The notes under the pieces were generated by a model. That model searched no databases, was not told the origin of the DNA, and was given only the letters and a program-made list of their open reading frames with translations. From Gordonia paraffinivorans NBRC 108238 (lineage in GTDB: Bacteria; Actinomycetota; Actinomycetes; Mycobacteriales; Mycobacteriaceae), in assembly GCF_000344155.1 (NCBI RefSeq), contig NZ_BAOQ01000028.1, positions 1 through 64,000 of the forward strand: a stretch of DNA of 64,000 nt, given 5' to 3'. Of this stretch, positions 51,686 through 59,815 are shown in pieces. The position numbers were made by a program, and so were the translations under genes. The stretch's first letter is position 1; each line of letters starts with the position of its first letter.

Positions 51686-52207
51686 TCACACGGAAGTCGC
51701 AGGGTCGGCGCCCGCATGGGCGGCGAGGACGTATCCGCACACCACCACCCCGGCACTCACCGCCGCGGCCTGCATCCCCATCGCGGCGGCGGTCAGTCCC
51801 ACCGCGGACAACCGGGCCGCGTGATCGCCGGCGTCGAATCCCGTCAGCACCGCGGTGACGGCGACCAGCACCGTGGAGACCGACAGGACCGAGACCAGCC
51901 TGGAACTCCAGCCCGCCGGCCCCGCCCGCAGGAACAGGCTCGCGACCCCTGCTCCGGCGATGAACGCCAGCAGCGCGAGGGCCGGCGAGAACACCGGCAA
52001 CCCATGGGCACCGGCCGCTCCCATGCCCAGGATCAGCACGTTTCCGGTCATGTTGCCGAGGAACACCGTGTCGAACGCGAGGAAGCCTCCGGCGTCGACG
52101 ATCCCGGTGGTGAAGGTCAGAACGAGCATGAGGACGAGGTCACGGGTACCGCCGGTAGGCCTCGGTGGCGGCGCGGGCGAACTCGCGGCGATCTCGTCTG
52201 TGCCCAC
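51686..52207 (-). CDS. DUF1275 (YoaK-type) membrane protein, C-terminally short
   Basis: Protein of 173 aa. It has the DUF1275 start: VLTFTTGIVDAGGFLAFDTVFLGNMTGN, where the first helix and the NMTGN motif are family marks, and five hydrophobic segments. Family members are usually about 220-240 aa and continue after MGMQAAAVR with a T-rich helix. Here the family pattern stops at AAAMGMQAAAVSAG and a new tail ends 26 nt from the HNH gene stop. GGGAGGAG lies 6 nt before the GTG, so the start is firm. Probably a truncated version. Confidence 0.75.
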   Translation of the reverse strand: MGTDEIAASSPAPPPRPTGGTRDLVLMLVLTFTTGIVDAGGFLAFDTVFLGNMTGNVLILGMGAAGAHGLPVFSPALALLAFIAGAGVASLFLRAGPAGWSSRLVSVLSVSTVLVAVTAVLTGFDAGDHAARLSAVGLTAAAMGMQAAAVSAGVVVCGYVLAAHAGADPATSV

Positions 52208-52298
52208 GCTCGACTCCTCCCGCGATCGCACGATCCAGCAGATCGTATGCCGGTTCGTCCGCCTCCGCGACCGGCGGAGTGCACACCACGTCGCCGGG

Positions 52299-52304
52299 TA
52301 TCGT
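52299..52304 (+). promoter_or_regulatory. -10 box of a likely leaderless GNAT-gene promoter
   Basis: TATCGT lies 6 nt before the GTG at 52311, between divergent genes. No Shine-Dalgarno. Confidence 0.4.
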
Positions 52305-52310
52305 CGTCCC

Positions 52311-52943
52311 GTGGCCGGATACGACGACGAATCCGCGGCTCCGACACGGCCTTCCGACGACGCCGCGCTCGACAATCCCGCGTGGTTCTCGCTCAGCGGC
52401 CCCCACGCGGGGCTCGCACAGCGCGTCGGGCGCGCGGTCCGATTCCACCCCGGCGTCGCCCCGATCGCCGCGCTGCCGACCGCACCGACGGGGAGCGACT
52501 GGTCCGATGCCGCCGAACTCGTCGGCCCCGGCGGGGCACTGCTCCTGTTCGCCGTCCCCGAAGCGGTGCTCCTCACCACCGACGACGTCCCCGAGATGAC
52601 AGACCTGGCACGACGAACCCGACCCGGCCCCTTTCGGCCCCGCACCATCGAACTCGGCACATATCTGGGAATCCGGCACGACGACAGGTTGGTTGCGATG
52701 GCCGGAGAACGACTGCGCCTGCCGGGCCATACCGAGATCAGCGCGGTGTGCACCGATCCCGACCATCGGGGCCGAGGTCTCGCGACACGCCTGGTTCTCG
52801 CACTCGTGCAGCAGATCCGGGACCGCGGCGAGACACCGATCCTGCACGCCGACGGACGGAACACCACCGCGATCAGGCTCTATGAGCGTCTCGGGTTCGT
52901 CGTGCGCATGGAGGTCGTGTTCCAGAGGGCGGTGGCACCCTAG
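52311..52943 (+). CDS. GNAT-family N-acetyltransferase (FR47 type)
   Basis: Protein of 210 aa. The acetyl-CoA binding site is VCTDPDHRGRGLATRLVLAL (R/Q-x2-G-x-G/A form) near residues 143-162, followed by HADGRNTTAIRLYERLGFVVR, the typical C-terminal strand and helix. The N-terminal half is a second, degenerate GNAT-like fold. Substrate unknown. GTG 52311 is the only reasonable start before the conserved part. Its stop overlaps the stop of the next, convergent gene. Confidence 0.84.
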   Translation: MAGYDDESAAPTRPSDDAALDNPAWFSLSGPHAGLAQRVGRAVRFHPGVAPIAALPTAPTGSDWSDAAELVGPGGALLLFAVPEAVLLTTDDVPEMTDLARRTRPGPFRPRTIELGTYLGIRHDDRLVAMAGERLRLPGHTEISAVCTDPDHRGRGLATRLVLALVQQIRDRGETPILHADGRNTTAIRLYERLGFVVRMEVVFQRAVAP

Positions 52944-53896
52944 GAACCCGGGATCACGTCGCGTTTCAGCGATCTCGCGAGCGGCGCGATCTCGTCGAGG
53001 TAGATCGACGCGAGGATTCCCGACTCGTCGGCCATGTTGCGAACCCGATCGCCCTCGGCCCGATCGCGTTCGGCGTCGATGGCGTGCTCGAGTTCGTCGA
53101 TCGCGCTGACCCGGTCGAGCCACGCCTGCTTCTCCTGACGCTGCTGGATGCGCGCGACGATCTGTTCGTAACTCGCAAAGGCCTCCAGACGTTCGACGAG
53201 ACCGTCCAGCCGGGTCGAGAGCAGCCCCGCCTTCTCCGCGTAGGTCGCCATCACCTCGTCGTCGGTGCCGAGTGGACCGTCCGGCGGGTCGCCGAGGATC
53301 GCGAGCTGGTCGCGGATCCGGGTGGCGGCCCGGGCGATCGCGGTCACCTCGCCGGCCAGGTCGACGCGCACGGAATGCAGGTCGAAGAACTCCAGCCCCC
53401 AGGCCGGGTTCCGGCTGACGCGGTCGGCGACGAGCGCTGTGGTCCACGCGATCCGGCCGACCGGGTCCCGCACCATGTTCTCGAGTTCGGCGCGTTCCTC
53501 CCGGCCCGGCCGGTGGCGACGGGTGGACTGCGAGATCTGCTGGTCGTCGAGCGGACGGCCCGCCCAGATGTCGAGGGCGAGCACCCCGAAGTCGCCGACC
53601 CCGTCGTCGTCGGGACGTCGTGAGCCCTCGAGACGCTGCTGGATGTCCTGGCAGGCGGTCCAGCGGCGTGCGCGCGCGAGGCGCAGCCGGTCGGCGAGAT
53701 CACCCGCGGCGTCGGCGGCGCCGACCAGACGTGCCGGGCGTTCGTCCGCGGTGACGGCGGCACCCGAGCGGCGGCGGCCGAGGTCCCTCTTCATGCCGCC
53801 GAACATCGCGGAGAAGGCTCCGATGGCCGCCGACGCGAGGAGGACGAGGGCCACCGCGAGCACCACCACGAAGACGGCCACCGCGACGAACACCAT
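52940..53896 (-). CDS. Membrane-anchored coiled-coil protein of unknown function
   Basis: Protein of 318 aa with one N-terminal membrane helix (residues 2-28, rich in Val, Ala and Leu) and a long, charged, mostly helical cytosolic part. Coiled-coil-like stretches lie near residues 195-215 and 225-290. No enzyme motif was recognised. It resembles hypothetical actinobacterial proteins. ATG 53896 puts the membrane helix at the very start. The stop codons of this gene and the GNAT gene overlap. Confidence 0.7.
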   Translation of the reverse strand: MVFVAVAVFVVVLAVALVLLASAAIGAFSAMFGGMKRDLGRRRSGAAVTADERPARLVGAADAAGDLADRLRLARARRWTACQDIQQRLEGSRRPDDDGVGDFGVLALDIWAGRPLDDQQISQSTRRHRPGREERAELENMVRDPVGRIAWTTALVADRVSRNPAWGLEFFDLHSVRVDLAGEVTAIARAATRIRDQLAILGDPPDGPLGTDDEVMATYAEKAGLLSTRLDGLVERLEAFASYEQIVARIQQRQEKQAWLDRVSAIDELEHAIDAERDRAEGDRVRNMADESGILASIYLDEIAPLARSLKRDVIPGS

Positions 53897-54021
53897 GAGT
53901 CCAGTAGAGCACGACGAGCCCACCGTCGGAGCAGTTCTTTAGCACCGATAACGAGGCGTCGCGGGCCTGTCGTACCCCGGGCCTAACGTGCCTTGTGTCC
54001 ATCCCGATCGGAGGTCATCGC

Positions 54022-55011
54022 ATGCCCGTCACCGTCACCGAGAGATCCCTCGATTTCGCCTTCCCAGAACTCCACGCCGACGCACGTCTCCGCATCAACG
54101 TCATGCGCACCCTTCGCGTCCCCGACGACGACACCACCTACGGATTGCCGCCGGGAATGGGCACATTCGAGTTGCGCACCGCCGCCGACACCTGGTCACG
54201 CGCGCACGGTTGGACACCGACCGACGTGGTGCTCCCGATGTGGCAGGCCGAGGCCGCGTGGTTCAGCTTCCACTGCCCGTCCGACTACCCGTTCCTGGTG
54301 CGGATCTCGGTCGGCGGGGTGAACGCCGTCACCGGCGAGGACTTCGCCGAGGAGATCGACTTCTTCGGCGAGGACTATTTCGAGGTGCCGGAGCAACCGT
54401 GGCTCGACGGGTTCCGCGTCGACGCCACGACCGTTCGGCAGTTCGTCGCGATGCCGCTCGGCCGCGGCTACACCGCCGCCGAGCAACTGACCGGCGACGA
54501 CGACGGATCGATCCGAATCGAGGTCACGCCGCTGCGCGCCGACGTCTGGGAGGAGCGGGTCGCCGCCCGGCACGACATCGCTACCCCGGGGATGCCGGCC
54601 GGCGCGGTGTTCGACGGCCTCCTGTGCGAGGGTGTGCCCGACCCGGACGGGGCGACCGGCATGGGCCTTGGCGCCGGGGGCACGATCACCCAGTCGATCG
54701 CGACGCCGGTCGAGCCGCGCGGCAACTGGGACACCACCGCGACCAGCCGGTCGACCCTGCGCATCGTCAACAGCGCCGACTGGGAGGCCCTCACCGGCAC
54801 CCGGCCGCACCACGAGCCGCCCACGATTGCCGAGTACGTCGAACACGGCTACCCGTGGTTCGAGTGGTACGACGACTCACTCGCCCGCCAGGGCGACTCG
54901 AAGTTCTCGTCGATCAAGACGGTGAAGGAGATCGGCGCAGAGAAGGGCGAGTCGCCGCTGCCGGACAACACGAGCTTCACCCCGCCGCAGCCGCACGTCG
55001 TCGGATCATGA
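54022..55011 (+). CDS. Conserved hypothetical protein, 329 aa
   Basis: Soluble acidic protein with no signal peptide or membrane segment. Notable segments: FSFHCPSDYPFLVRISVGGVNAVTG, VPEQPWLDGFRVD and PLGRGYTAAEQLTGDD. These suggest a beta-rich fold of the kind seen in uncharacterised actinobacterial proteins. GGAGG lies 7 nt before the ATG at 54022, so the upstream ATG-like starts are not used. No function assigned. It stands alone between convergent neighbours. Confidence 0.7.
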   Translation: MPVTVTERSLDFAFPELHADARLRINVMRTLRVPDDDTTYGLPPGMGTFELRTAADTWSRAHGWTPTDVVLPMWQAEAAWFSFHCPSDYPFLVRISVGGVNAVTGEDFAEEIDFFGEDYFEVPEQPWLDGFRVDATTVRQFVAMPLGRGYTAAEQLTGDDDGSIRIEVTPLRADVWEERVAARHDIATPGMPAGAVFDGLLCEGVPDPDGATGMGLGAGGTITQSIATPVEPRGNWDTTATSRSTLRIVNSADWEALTGTRPHHEPPTIAEYVEHGYPWFEWYDDSLARQGDSKFSSIKTVKEIGAEKGESPLPDNTSFTPPQPHVVGS

Positions 55012-55054
55012 TCGGGCATCCACAGGATGTCATTTACGTCCCCTGACCGCGCGA

Positions 55055-55089
55055 GGTCGCCGGCCCCGATGTTTCCGGGACCGGCGACC
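55055..55089. terminator. Hairpin between convergent genes
   Basis: GGTCGCCGG pairs perfectly with CCGGCGACC, with extra inner CCC/GGG pairs. It lies between the 329-aa hypothetical gene and the end of the monooxygenase gene. No T run. Confidence 0.5.
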
Positions 55090-55151
55090 CCGCACTCGTC
55101 ATGCCCTCCTGGGGCGGCCGCCCTCGCCACCGGGTGGTGGCACCGGCCGGA

Positions 55152-56615
55152 TCAGTCCGCGCGCGTACCGAGTCGACGGGCCACCTTGGTGGCGACCAGG
55201 TAGGGGGTGGCACCCAGCGGCCACTGGGAGACGATCCTGCCCTTGCCCGATTTCGCGCGGAAGTAGTTGGAGGTGTCCGCCCAGACCGTCTTCGCCAGCT
55301 GGTCCTGCAGCCACTCGTTGTACATGGCGTAGGCGCGCTCGCGTACCCGGACCCGGGTCAGGGACTTGTCGCGCAGCTTCGCGATCAGGCCGGCGGCGAA
55401 CTTCGCCTGGGACTGGTAGAAGGAGACGAGCGGAACCGAGTTGGTGTTCGGGCCGTACATGATGAAGAAGTTGGGGAAGTTCGGCACCATCATGCCGAGC
55501 AGAGCGTCGGGTTCACCGGCCCACTGCTCGTGTAGATCGGCCCCACCCTCGCCATGCACCTCGAAGTTGCCCAGGTAGTTCGCCGCGTCGAAACCGGTTG
55601 CGAGCACGATGATGTCGAGATCATGCTCGTCGCCGTTCGCGTCGATCGCACCTTGCTTGGTCAGCCCCTTGACACCATGCGGGACGAGCGTCACGTGCGG
55701 ACTCTTCAGCGCCTTGTAGTACGTGTCGCTGAGGACCGTCCGGCGGCCCTCGAACGCGAACTTCGGGGTGGCCATCTCCAACAGCTCCGGATGGGAGCCC
55801 AGCTCGCTCTGCAGGAACGCCAGCGACTGTGCGTACCGCATTCGGTTCGGCCGCCCGTTGGCGCGGGCGTGGCCGGCGAAGAACTGGCGCTTGTCGTAGT
55901 CGAAGTACAGCCGCAGACGGCGGTACCAGTACACCGGGGCGAACCGGTTCAGGCGACGCTCGGTCGCGGTGAACTCCCGGGCGTTCTTCGGCAGGATCCA
56001 GTTCGGCTCGAGCTGGAAGATCTTGACCTCGGAGGCGACCTTCTCCGCCTCGGTCACAATCTGCACCGCAGACGAGCCGGTGCCGACGACACCCACCTTC
56101 TTGCCGGCCATGTCGAGTCCCTCGATCCAGCGCGACGTGTGGCAGATGGCGCCCTCGAAATCGTGGTCGCCGCGAGCGAAGGGCGGGATGAGCGGGATGT
56201 TCAGGAATCCGACGGCGCTGATCACCGCGGTGAACGGCCCGTGGTCCTCACCCGAGCTCGTCTTGATCGTGTACTGGCGCTTCTCGTCCGACCAGGTCAC
56301 GTCCTCGACCGCCTCGTTGAACCGCATGTGCTCGATCAGCCCGTGCTTGGCGGCCACGTAATTGAGGTAGCCGAGCAGCTCCTGCCAGTCGACGTGGGTG
56401 CGGGACCAGTCGTAGCGCTCATACGAGAACGAGTAGATGTGGGACTCCAGGTCCACCTCCGCCCCGGGGTACCGGTTGTAGAACCAGGTGCCACCGAGGC
56501 CGGGGGCCTTCTCGAACATGACGAAGTCGTCGATTCCCTTGCGCTGCAACTCGACGGCCGCGGCGATACCACTGAACCCGGTTCCGATGATCGCCACTCG
56601 TACTGGTGTTGCCAT
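55152..56615 (-). CDS. FAD/NADPH flavin monooxygenase (Baeyer-Villiger/FMO-like)
   Basis: Class B flavoprotein of 487 aa that uses NADPH and O2 to oxidise ketones, amines or sulfides. FAD site IGTGFSGIAAA near residue 10, the family stretch FEKAPGLGGTWFYNRYPGAEVD, and the NADPH site VVGTGSSAVQI near residue 175. The Baeyer-Villiger fingerprint FxGxxxHxxxW(P/D) appears as FEGAICHTSRWI, so the last position is Ile rather than Pro or Asp. Last gene of a catabolic operon on the minus strand. A 123-nt gap with its own strong promoter separates it from the SDR gene. Confidence 0.9.
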   Translation of the reverse strand: MATPVRVAIIGTGFSGIAAAVELQRKGIDDFVMFEKAPGLGGTWFYNRYPGAEVDLESHIYSFSYERYDWSRTHVDWQELLGYLNYVAAKHGLIEHMRFNEAVEDVTWSDEKRQYTIKTSSGEDHGPFTAVISAVGFLNIPLIPPFARGDHDFEGAICHTSRWIEGLDMAGKKVGVVGTGSSAVQIVTEAEKVASEVKIFQLEPNWILPKNAREFTATERRLNRFAPVYWYRRLRLYFDYDKRQFFAGHARANGRPNRMRYAQSLAFLQSELGSHPELLEMATPKFAFEGRRTVLSDTYYKALKSPHVTLVPHGVKGLTKQGAIDANGDEHDLDIIVLATGFDAANYLGNFEVHGEGGADLHEQWAGEPDALLGMMVPNFPNFFIMYGPNTNSVPLVSFYQSQAKFAAGLIAKLRDKSLTRVRVRERAYAMYNEWLQDQLAKTVWADTSNYFRAKSGKGRIVSQWPLGATPYLVATKVARRLGTRAD

Positions 56616-56666
56616 GTGGATGTCTCCCTGCTGATGATCCGACGCCGACCACTCACGGCGGTTGTT

Positions 56667-56707
56667 GACTATTGGCCTAGTCTTTAGACCTTATTTGGAT
56701 GTGTCAA
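56667..56707 (-). promoter_or_regulatory. Consensus promoter and palindromic operator before the monooxygenase gene
   Basis: On the minus strand TTGACA (56702-56707) and AAGACT (56679-56684) are 17 nt apart. The inverted repeat GACTA-N6-TAGTC (56667-56682) overlaps the -10 and start region, and GTCT-AA-AGAC is also present. The stretch is notably AT-rich against the background. It looks like a repressor-controlled promoter. Confidence 0.65.
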
Positions 56708-56738
56708 GGGCCTCTTGTGCCCTACTCGGACACCTTCC

Positions 56739-57470
56739 CTACTTGACCTGCACGCTCCAGCCGCCGTCGACGACGAGGTCCGTGGCAGTGATGAAAGATG
56801 CCTGATCCGACAGCAAGAATGCGATCGCTGCGGCGATTTCCTCGGGGTACCCCAGCCTGCGCATCGGCGTGCGCTCCTCCATGTCGGTCCGGCGCGCCGG
56901 ATCCTCCACGTAGAGATGTTCGATCATGGGCGTGAGGATCGCGCCCGGGCAGACCGTGTTGCACCGGATGTTCTCCGGAGCCAGTTGCAGTGCGAGAGAC
57001 CTGGACAGCGACACGATCGCCGCCTTGCTGACCTGATACGCGTCCAGGGGCGAATCCATCCCCCGCGTGCCGGCGATGCTGGCGACATTGACGATGCTGC
57101 GTCCCTTGCCCTTCCGCAGCGCCGGGACGGCCGCGGAGATGAGCGCACGGGTTGCGTGCAGGTTCACGCCGAGCGTCACATCCCACACCGCCTCGTCGGC
57201 GTCGAGCGCCGACCCGTCCCGGTCGAAGAACGCCACGCCCGCGGCGTTGACGAGGTGGTCCAGGCCGCCGTCGGCGAACGGACTCAGCAGCTCGTCCAGA
57301 TCACCGGAACGCAGATCCAGGGGCACGTACCGCACATCGTCGGGCAGCGAGGCGGGCCGCTCCGGCTTGATGTCGGTCGCCACCACGCGGCAGCCGTCGG
57401 CGGACAGACGCTGCGCGGTGGCCAGTCCGATCCCGCCACCCGCCCCGGTGACCAGCGCGGTGCGGCTCAT
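56739..57470 (-). CDS. Short-chain dehydrogenase/reductase
   Basis: NAD(P)-dependent oxidoreductase of 243 aa. Cofactor motif TGAGGGIG near residues 8-15, NAAG in the fourth strand (VNAAGVAF), catalytic Ser in VNVASIAG and the YQVSK form of Tyr-x3-Lys. Classical SDR length; it oxidises alcohols or reduces carbonyls. It overlaps the hydrolase gene by 4 nt, so both act in one pathway. Substrate unknown. Confidence 0.9.
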   Translation of the reverse strand: MSRTALVTGAGGGIGLATAQRLSADGCRVVATDIKPERPASLPDDVRYVPLDLRSGDLDELLSPFADGGLDHLVNAAGVAFFDRDGSALDADEAVWDVTLGVNLHATRALISAAVPALRKGKGRSIVNVASIAGTRGMDSPLDAYQVSKAAIVSLSRSLALQLAPENIRCNTVCPGAILTPMIEHLYVEDPARRTDMEERTPMRRLGYPEEIAAAIAFLLSDQASFITATDLVVDGGWSVQVK

Positions 57471-58399
57471 CGGGTTGCTCCCGTCGCGAACGCCTCACGC
57501 AGGCGCTTGCCGGCGAACTCCATCGCCTCGGACGCGGTCGGGAAGATCTGGTCGAGCCCGAAGAATCCGTGGATGAGCCCCTCGCTCTCGAACACCTCCA
57601 CGGGCACGTCCGCCTCGCGGAGGGCCTGCGCGTAGAGCTCGCCCTGCGGACGAATCGGGTCGCACTCGGCCAGGATCACGGTTGCCGCCACGAGACCCTC
57701 GAGCTTCGCGTCGAGCACGGAGACCCGCGGATCGGTGGCCCAGTCCGGGCCCGGGAGGTAGTTGTCCTGGTGCCACTGCATCTCGTCGCGCTCGAGCATG
57801 ATGCCCTCGTACTCGTCGTCGAAGCCCTTGCCGAGGTCACAGGTGGTCACCGGGTAGATCAGCAGTTGATGCGCGAGCGGAGCCATCCGGTCACGCGCCT
57901 CGAGCGCGACCGCGGCGGCCAGGTTGCCGCCGGCGCTGTCGCCCGCGACGGCCACTCGCGAGACGTCGACCGGCAGGTTCCCGGGCACACGCGCCCATTC
58001 GAGGGCGTCGATGGCGTCGTTCACCGCGGTCGGGAACCGGTGGTCCGGTCCGCGGCGGTAGTCCACCGACAACACGGCGGATTCCGATGCGGTGGCGAGG
58101 AGCCGGGTCGTGACATCGTGCGAATCGATGCTGCCCAACAGCCACCCGCCACCGTGGTAGTAGACCGTGAGCGGCGGGTCCTCGGCCCCCGAGGGCAGGT
58201 ACAGCCGTCCGCGGATGGTCTCACCGTCACGAGTGGGGATCGCGACGTCGCGGGTCTCGTGGATCGGCGGCTTCTCCAGCGCGGCGAAAGTGTTCTCGAA
58301 GTTCTCCCGCGCGGTCTCCACCGGCAGGAGGTGGGCATTCGGACGACCCGAGGCCTTCGAGTCGTCGATCATCTTCTGGGCGATCGGATTGAGGGGCAT
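57467..58399 (-). CDS. Alpha/beta hydrolase, hormone-sensitive-lipase family
   Basis: Esterase or lactonase-type enzyme of 310 aa. Oxyanion motif YHGGGW (about 80-85), nucleophile GDSAGGN (about 154-160), then ECDPIRPQGELY with the acid and GLIHGFF with the His of the triad. AGGAAGGA precedes the ATG by 5 nt. It may open an ester or lactone made by the monooxygenase encoded downstream in the same operon. Substrate unknown. Confidence 0.9.
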   Translation of the reverse strand: MPLNPIAQKMIDDSKASGRPNAHLLPVETARENFENTFAALEKPPIHETRDVAIPTRDGETIRGRLYLPSGAEDPPLTVYYHGGGWLLGSIDSHDVTTRLLATASESAVLSVDYRRGPDHRFPTAVNDAIDALEWARVPGNLPVDVSRVAVAGDSAGGNLAAAVALEARDRMAPLAHQLLIYPVTTCDLGKGFDDEYEGIMLERDEMQWHQDNYLPGPDWATDPRVSVLDAKLEGLVAATVILAECDPIRPQGELYAQALREADVPVEVFESEGLIHGFFGLDQIFPTASEAMEFAGKRLREAFATGATR

Positions 58400-58432
58400 G
58401 ACAGTCCTTCCTGGTGGGAATTCCGGTGCGGG

Positions 58433-59815
58433 TCAGACGCGCTCGTAGTAGCGCTTCTTCTCCCAGTCGGTCACCGCGCCGGAATCGAAGGCGAGCAGTT
58501 CGTTCTGTGAGGAGACGAGAAGATGTTCGAACTCTTCGTCGCCGAAGGCCGCGCGCAGCATCTTGCACTCGGCGAACCGGTGGAGTGCTGCGTGCATGGA
58601 GGTGGGTACCGTCTCGATCTGATGTGCGTCGTCCCAGGCGTTTCCGGAGAACACCTCGGGGGTCGGCAGGTCGCGCTGGACACCGTCGAGCCCGGCGGCG
58701 ATGGTGGCGGCATAGGCGTAGTACGGATTGACATCCGCCCCCGGGATCCGGTTCTCGACGCGGAACGACGCGCCCTCGCCGACCAGCCGGAACGCGCAGG
58801 ATCGATTGTCGGCACCGAGCGCGATCGCCGATCCGGCGAACTGATCGGGCTGGAACCTCTTGTAGGAGTTGATCGTCGGCGCGAACATCAGGACCACGTC
58901 GGCGGCGTGTTCGATCTGGCCGGCGACGAACGACCCGAACTTCTCCGACATGCCGCCGCCCTCCTTCGCCCAGCACAGCGGGGCGGGCGTGGGATCGGTG
59001 CTCCACATGCTCACGTGCAGATGACACGAGGAGCCGACCTCGTCGATGGCGGGTTTCGCCATGAAGGTGACGGTCAGGTCCGACTGGTTGGCCAACTGCT
59101 TGACCCCGTACTTGAAGAGCACGTGCCGGTCGGCCATCTCCAGTGCGCCGCAGTAGTCCAGCGTGATCTCCTGCTGCCCCAGGCCCCATTCGGGCTTGGA
59201 CGACTCGATCGGGATGCCGAACTCGGGCATCATGTTCCGGATCTGGCGGATGAACCAGTCGTCGCGGGCGGACTGGATCAACTGGTAGTCCGACCGGTAA
59301 TCGGACGTCATCGCCAAATTCTGGTATCCGAGCTCCCAGGCCTTGCGCGGCGGCGTCTGGGACAGGAAGAACTCGAGCTCGGAGGCGAACTGGAAGGCCA
59401 GTCCCTCCTCGGCCGCACGCGCTATCTGCTTCTTGAGGATCGTGCGCGGCGCAACCGACAGCAGCTCGTCGCGGTCGGCCTCGTAGGCGTCACAGATGAC
59501 CATGGCACAGTTCGGTTCCCACGGAACACGGCGGAGGGTCGCCAGGTCGGGGACCAGGCGGATGTCCGCCCACCCGTTGGACGCGTTGGACACCGGCAGG
59601 TCGAGAGGGTTCATCTCGAGGTCGACCGCGAACACGAAGCTGCTCGCGTTGACACCGCCACCGTTCAGGCACAGCGAACGGAAGGCGTTGACGGTCAACC
59701 GCTTTCCGACCGTTCGTCCGTAGGGGTCGGGTGCGGCGCAGATGACCGTGTCGATCGTTCCGTCGGCGACATGTGCGTCGAACTCGTCGAGGGACAGGAT
59801 TCCGGAATGTGTCAC
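58433..59815 (-). CDS. Glutamine-synthetase-like ligase 1 (gamma-glutamylamide synthetase type)
   Basis: Protein of 460 aa with a GS catalytic domain. Metal ligands in ASELEFFL and PEWGLGQQEI, substrate His in SSCHLHVSMW, NSYKRFQPDQF, and VENRIPGADVNPYYAYAA with the catalytic Arg. The ammonia-binding DGSS segment of true GlnA is missing; the place reads SNASNGWADI. Such paralogues (PuuA, GlnA3, GlnA4, IpuC) join glutamate to amines. GTG start overlaps the second GS-like gene by 4 nt (GTGA). Confidence 0.88.
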   Translation of the reverse strand: MTHSGILSLDEFDAHVADGTIDTVICAAPDPYGRTVGKRLTVNAFRSLCLNGGGVNASSFVFAVDLEMNPLDLPVSNASNGWADIRLVPDLATLRRVPWEPNCAMVICDAYEADRDELLSVAPRTILKKQIARAAEEGLAFQFASELEFFLSQTPPRKAWELGYQNLAMTSDYRSDYQLIQSARDDWFIRQIRNMMPEFGIPIESSKPEWGLGQQEITLDYCGALEMADRHVLFKYGVKQLANQSDLTVTFMAKPAIDEVGSSCHLHVSMWSTDPTPAPLCWAKEGGGMSEKFGSFVAGQIEHAADVVLMFAPTINSYKRFQPDQFAGSAIALGADNRSCAFRLVGEGASFRVENRIPGADVNPYYAYAATIAAGLDGVQRDLPTPEVFSGNAWDDAHQIETVPTSMHAALHRFAECKMLRAAFGDEEFEHLLVSSQNELLAFDSGAVTDWEKKRYYERV

